Shown here piece after piece: positions 24,201 through 26,562 of a DNA stretch of 26,562 nucleotides. The position numbers and the translations under genes are program-made. The notes under the pieces are model-generated. The model had not been told where the DNA came from. It worked only from the letters and a program-made list of their open reading frames with translations, and did no database searches. The stretch is from CAYGZA01 sp964354135 (GTDB lineage Bacteria; Planctomycetota; Planctomycetia; Pirellulales; Thermoguttaceae): assembly GCA_964354135.1 (NCBI GenBank), contig CAYGZA010000051.1, positions 1 through 26,562 on the forward strand, given 5' to 3'. Positions within the stretch are counted from its first letter, which is position 1. Every line of letters begins with the position of its first letter.

Positions 24201-24268
24201 AGTTGAAGGACGTGCAGGCCAAAGGGGGCGCCGCGACGGTGCAGTCCGCCGGTGCCGCAAAGAAGTAG
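21263..24268 (+). CDS. Exported TPR-like helical-repeat protein
   Basis: This 1001-residue protein has a Sec signal peptide (hydrophobic core about 10-24, cleavage near WAA|EV at 31). Almost the whole length is alpha-helical repeats with TPR-like spacing (ALGDAALGTEQWEEAAAAYGRAVEL near 433, ALLQPLVDAIK near 680, KYEEAYKQAKQLAADHPRALEP near 855). A Lys/Glu-rich C-terminus follows. TPR proteins act as protein-protein scaffolds. The ATG at 21263 lies 10 bp after the toroid gene's stop and is set by its ribosome site; an alternative ATG at 21281 has none. The two genes are surely cotranscribed. The position suggests a periplasmic scaffold for the ExbB/ExbD-driven complex. A lipobox is absent (ASSC is not standard). 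Confidence 0.8.
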   Translation: MSRVDGMKARVAGLLACLLLVGQASSCGWAAEVRPLEFLRALQARDYNDVAVDYLRMLKEKGEVPEELAPIWDLEMSRSLRAAAVTRAYSQQESDQLMAESQKYLNDFLKRNPDHPEAVSAVVSWGTFTVDRALQHLKAARAYGDKEREQKAKHLTDARALLEEARPRFKQAVTKFQAQLTAMPPMPATRTGRPDKAAQAAIAERDRLLAHWMDARFQAALLDFYMAQTYEDPKSEARKKALQNAAEELDRIYQLTRIDARGGANPIGLYAHMWYGKVLQELGDTETAKQVYEEVLYSAPEPRAKEGDKALEPLFAQVYQFSFAILAQENPDKFLDDAEKWLGDYGPRWRRCEGYQGVALEVAKTKLALAAQAAGAEKSRLTQEAMLLLAEMARIRGPHQQEAITLRQKHSKAGAAGGGAAAKTFDEAKALGDAALGTEQWEEAAAAYGRAVELSSRVRDEARLAQVRDGLASAQFGLAVKLFRANKLEECLAAVKKLVRDGKESPVAPAASALGVAAALNFYVAVPANEAGKKQAALEQLERIAEFTEKSWPGKPEADDARLCRGQALLARGKIDEALAVFENVNPKSARYPRALYLAGSTYWQRYLVQKTGAGPGEGKADKEKLAAERAKAVERATKALDGMRESAEAGRLLSPQHVEAQLLVAQMHLEARQPKEAAALLQPLVDAIKLSKPETLDNTTIRICVFAVQAYLALGETARAGEVGMVLADAGADMGPVNAVLVEFIRTLDLERKKADAALTNAKAAGDAKAVEEATARLASTQGMIGSVLKKLLVRKELSVTGRQILADAAAAVGLSAEAGQQYRQVTENPGAPPEVKTRARAKLVGLLRDSGKYEEAYKQAKQLAADHPRALEPMMELGRILQAWAETDAGKFDEAVGQWTKVRNVLQSERKKRPEYYEVIYNAANCLSIQGRQLGASDPAKAAEKIKQAIQLLQSALVLSPKLSGPDMVARYNALLKQLKDVQAKGGAATVQSAGAAKK

Positions 24269-24336
24269 CGGCCCGGGTTCATTGGCCGGCGTCTTCGCCC
24301 TGGGCCGGGAAGATGGAGCGTGTGCATGAGCGATTC

Positions 24337-24367
24337 AAAGCCCAGGGGTGGCCACCCCTGGGCTTTT
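24337..24367. terminator. Bidirectional intrinsic terminator
   Basis: AAAGCCCAGGGGTGG (24337-24351) and CCACCCCTGGGCTTT (24352-24366) are perfect complements over 15 bp, with T runs at both ends (TTTT at 24364-24367; AAA at 24337-24339 gives UUU on the other strand). It lies between the convergent ends of the TPR gene (24268) and the DUF1080 gene (24407), so it can serve both. Confidence 0.75.
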
Positions 24368-24406
24368 CCATCGCGTGCTCCGTGCCTCCGCGGCGATCTT
24401 CCGCTC

Positions 24407-25147
24407 TTACTCCAAGATCTTGACGCGGATCTTCCGGTAGCGGACGAACCGCTTGGTGAAGTCTCCGCCGCCGTGGACCTGGAGGGCGATGCCCCCTTTA
24501 TCCGGATGCCGTTTTTCCTTGTCCGACCACTCCATGAACTTCACGCCGTTGATCCACGTGGTGATCTTGGGCGGGTTGCCGACGATCCGCGCGCGGAACT
24601 CGTTCCACCGGCCGTGCTTCCAGAACTCCGGCCACTTCTCCGGAGAGACGGGCAGGGGAAACCGCGACTCGACTTCCTTGATCTCGCTCGGCTTGTCGGT
24701 GAAGAGGAAGTTGCGGTCCACGAGGTTGCCGCTGAGGCCCTCGCCGTAAATGCCCATCAGGTTGCCGCCGCCGTGGTAGTCGACGAGGGCCTGGTAGGCC
24801 TGGCCCCGCTCGGTGCTGCGGAGGAACAGGCCGCTGTCGGGGCCGAAGTCGTTGTTCATCTCGAGGATCACCTCGAAATCGCCGTACTGGGCGTCGGTGA
24901 TGACGATCCCGCCGTTGCCCGGCCGGTCCTGACTGCCGACGATCGCCCCGTCCTCGACCACCCAGCGGCCGCCTTTGCCGTGGCCGGTCTTGCTGCTGAT
25001 GTGCCAGCCATCGAGGGTCTTGCCGTCGAAGATCGGCACGAAGCCCTCTTCGTCGGCCTTCGTTTTCTTCTCGGCCGCGGCGAGGGGTGCCGCGCCGATC
25101 ACCGCAACGGCCGTCAGGACCAACAGGATGCTCAACAGGCGTGGCAT
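24407..25147 (-). CDS. Secreted DUF1080 (3-keto-disaccharide hydrolase-like) protein
   Basis: This 246-residue protein has a Sec signal peptide (about 1-25, LLVLTAVAVIGAAPLAAA). The mature part is the DUF1080 beta-sandwich: FVPIFDGKTLDGWHI at its start, GGIVITDAQYGDFEVILEMNN, DSGLFLRST and HGGGNLMGIYG, and DKGGIALQVHGGG near the end. DUF1080 members cleave 3-keto-glycosides by elimination; others are lectin-like, so hydrolase activity is inferred. AAGGAGA is 7 nt before the ATG at 25147; the frame extends upstream to 25300 without a ribosome site. The gene is divergent from the nucleoside hydrolase. Its likely partner is the Gfo/Idh/MocA-ThuA operon elsewhere in the window. Confidence 0.9.
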   Translation of the reverse strand: MPRLLSILLVLTAVAVIGAAPLAAAEKKTKADEEGFVPIFDGKTLDGWHISSKTGHGKGGRWVVEDGAIVGSQDRPGNGGIVITDAQYGDFEVILEMNNDFGPDSGLFLRSTERGQAYQALVDYHGGGNLMGIYGEGLSGNLVDRNFLFTDKPSEIKEVESRFPLPVSPEKWPEFWKHGRWNEFRARIVGNPPKITTWINGVKFMEWSDKEKRHPDKGGIALQVHGGGDFTKRFVRYRKIRVKILE

Positions 25148-25193
25148 GGGCGTTCTCCTTGTTTGGGGTTTGCAGGTTCCCGGCAATGTCCCC

Positions 25194-25222
25194 ATTATGG
25201 GCCCCGCAGCGCCGACACGCAA
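25194..25222 (-). promoter_or_regulatory. Promoter candidate for the DUF1080 gene
   Basis: On the minus strand TTGCGT (25222-25217) and CATAAT (25199-25194, 5/6) are spaced by 17 bp, giving a leader of about 40 nt. Confidence 0.45.
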
Positions 25223-25240
25223 GCTTCCGCCCGCCGGCCC

Positions 25241-25270
25241 TTGCACGGCGCCGGCCCCGGTGGTTACCCT
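25241..25270 (+). promoter_or_regulatory. Promoter candidate for the nucleoside hydrolase gene
   Basis: TTGCAC (25241-25246) and TACCCT (25265-25270) are spaced by 18 bp; the -10 is weak. It is divergent from the DUF1080 promoter. Confidence 0.3.
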
Positions 25271-25338
25271 AGACGACGTTGCGCGATAGGGAAACCCCAT
25301 TCAGATGGACCGACATGGGCACGAACTGGGAGGAACGT

Positions 25339-26340
25339 ATGAAATCTCTCGCCTCGACGCTCTGGGTGCTTGCAGCGATGTTCTTGGGATTCTGTGACCA
25401 TGCCGCCAAGGGCGACGACCCGGCGCCTCGCGCGGCCCCGCCGGCCAAGATCCCGGTCATCCTCGACACCGACATCGGCGACGACATCGACGACACCTGG
25501 GCCCTGGCCCTGCTGCTGAAATCGCCCGAGTGCGACCTCAAGCTGGTCGTGTCCGACACCGGCAACACGACCTATCGGGCCAAGATCATCGCCAAGATGC
25601 TGGAAGTCGCCAAGCGGACCGACGTTGCCGTGGGCGTGGGCGTTCCGCAGAGCGACAAAGCGGGCCCGCAGGCCCCCTGGGTGGCCGATTACAATCTGGC
25701 CCGCTACCCGGGAACGGTACATCGCGACGGCGTGTCGGCCCTGATCCGGACGATCATGAATTCGCCCGAGAAGATCACGCTCGTCTGCATCGGGCCGATG
25801 CCGAACGTCAAGGCGGCCTTGGAGCGCGAGCCCGAGATTGCCCGGAAGGCCCGATTCGTCGGCATGCACGGGAGCGTCCGCCGGGGCTACGGCGGCAGGC
25901 CGGAGCCCGACGCGGAATGGAACGTCAAGTGCGATCCCAAGGCGTGCCAGAAGGTCTTCACCGCCCCGTGGCCGATGACGATCACGCCTCTGGACACCTG
26001 CGGGATCGTTCACTTGCGCGGCGAGAAGTACGCCAAGATGGCCGCCTCGACGGACCCCATTGCCCGCGCCGTGATCGAGAACTACCGCATCTGGTGGAAG
26101 GCCGGCAACCCCGGCAAGCCGGAGAAGATCGACGCCAGCTCCACGCTCTTCGACACGGTGGCCGTGTACCTTTCGTTCTCCAGAGAGCTTCTAAACGTCG
26201 AGCGGCTGCCGATCCGCGTCACGGACGACGGGTTCACGAAGATCGACCCGCAGGGGAAGCCGATCGACTGCGCGATGTCCTGGAAGGACCTGGCCGCGTT
26301 TGAGGATCTCCTGGTCCGGCGGCTCACGGGCCGTCCCTGA
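25339..26340 (+). CDS. Secreted nucleoside hydrolase-family protein
   Basis: This 333-residue protein has a signal peptide-like N-terminus (MKSLASTLWVLAAMFLGF). The family's N-terminal metal-binding cluster is VILDTDIGDDIDDTWAL (Asp at 43, 45, 48, 49, 51 and 52); it binds Ca2+ and the ribose in nucleoside hydrolases. EWNVKCDPKA near 194-203 resembles the C-terminal metal-site segment. The family cleaves the N-glycosidic bond of nucleosides; export and the unusual DTDIGDDIDD variant leave open a sugar-modifying role. GGGAGGAAC precedes ATG 25339; an in-frame ATG at 25279 would place extra residues before the signal peptide. The stop lies 25 bp from the end of the converging aldehyde-oxidoreductase-like gene. 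Confidence 0.85.
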   Translation: MKSLASTLWVLAAMFLGFCDHAAKGDDPAPRAAPPAKIPVILDTDIGDDIDDTWALALLLKSPECDLKLVVSDTGNTTYRAKIIAKMLEVAKRTDVAVGVGVPQSDKAGPQAPWVADYNLARYPGTVHRDGVSALIRTIMNSPEKITLVCIGPMPNVKAALEREPEIARKARFVGMHGSVRRGYGGRPEPDAEWNVKCDPKACQKVFTAPWPMTITPLDTCGIVHLRGEKYAKMAASTDPIARAVIENYRIWWKAGNPGKPEKIDASSTLFDTVAVYLSFSRELLNVERLPIRVTDDGFTKIDPQGKPIDCAMSWKDLAAFEDLLVRRLTGRP

Positions 26341-26365
26341 GAACTCGACGGCGCCGCTGGTCGGC

Positions 26366-26562
26366 TTACGTCCACCAAGAGCCCGACGAAGAGAAGGATT
26401 CTTCGACCTCGGCCGACGGGATGCCATCGGCGTCCCAGCCGCGCTTCTGGTAGTAGAGGTTCAGGAGCCGGTCAAAGGCCGCTTGATCGACCACCTTGCC
26501 CGCGGTCGGGCCGGTGCGGATCGGGCAGGCGCGGACCTTGTAGGGGAGCGTGTCGTCCTTGC
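26366..26562 (-). CDS. Aldehyde ferredoxin oxidoreductase-like protein, C-terminal fragment
   Basis: The frame is open from the window edge to a TAA at 26366-26368, giving the last 64 residues of a protein coded on the minus strand. It includes LPYKVRACPIRTGPTAGK followed by LLNLYYQKRGWDADGIPS, which match the C-terminus of tungsten-containing aldehyde ferredoxin oxidoreductases (YYxxRGWDxxGIPT-type segment). The tungstopterin-binding and [4Fe-4S] regions are outside the window. Family call is from the C-terminal motif alone. Confidence 0.65.
   Translation of the reverse strand, partial: KDDTLPYKVRACPIRTGPTAGKVVDQAAFDRLLNLYYQKRGWDADGIPSAEVEESFSSSGSWWT

Overview
The window looks like chromosomal DNA of a planctomycete, probably of the Pirellulales type. 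This is inferred from protein families, not from a marker gene. The DNA is GC-rich, there are many exported enzymes (three with twin-arginine signals), and the following occur together: BlaI plus an M56 peptidase carrying carboxypeptidase-regulatory-like domains, ThuA, Gfo/Idh/MocA, DUF1080, right-handed beta-helix proteins, and an ExbB/ExbD cluster with a squalene-cyclase-like protein. I see no rRNA, tRNA, CRISPR array, transposase or phage gene.

Layout. (1) 1-491 is the 3' end of a beta-helix protein. (2) 964-3833 (minus) is a BlaI repressor and M56 membrane metallopeptidase pair with a good promoter and an overlapping operator-like dyad. (3) 3834-4514 has no convincing gene. It holds a two-copy diverged repeat and a 140-bp array of twenty 7-bp units. 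(4) 10345-4515 (minus) is a three-gene operon: an exported fucose-isomerase-like protein, an exported Gfo/Idh/MocA oxidoreductase, and a ThuA domain fused to HEAT repeats. Its leader contains a strong hairpin. (5) 10594-14669 (plus, divergent) encodes a secreted beta-helix protein and a DUF5060/clan GH-A glycosidase. (6) 14768-14890 (minus) is a candidate 20-residue lipopeptide gene with its own promoter. (7) 15078-15863 is a second ThuA-like protein with a Tat signal. (8) 15898-24268 (plus) is a six-gene envelope cluster: ExbB, ExbD, ExbD, a two-TM protein of unknown family, an alpha/alpha-toroid protein with a TonB-like single N-terminal TM segment, and a 1001-residue helical-repeat protein. 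It ends at a near-perfect bidirectional terminator. (9) 24407-25147 (minus) is DUF1080, divergent from (10) a secreted nucleoside hydrolase (25339-26340). (11) 26366-26562 (minus) is the C-terminus of an aldehyde ferredoxin oxidoreductase-like protein cut by the window edge.

How the genes may work together. The glycosidases, Gfo/Idh/MocA, ThuA and DUF1080 proteins fit an extracytoplasmic route in which released sugars or glycosides are oxidised at C3 and the 3-keto-glycoside is then cleaved. That is an inference from family knowledge and proximity. The ExbB/ExbD cluster is the best candidate for an undescribed system: a proton-motive-force motor whose TonB-position partner carries a terpene-cyclase-like toroid instead of a TonB C-terminal domain. 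No TonB, TolA or outer-membrane receptor gene is seen in the window.
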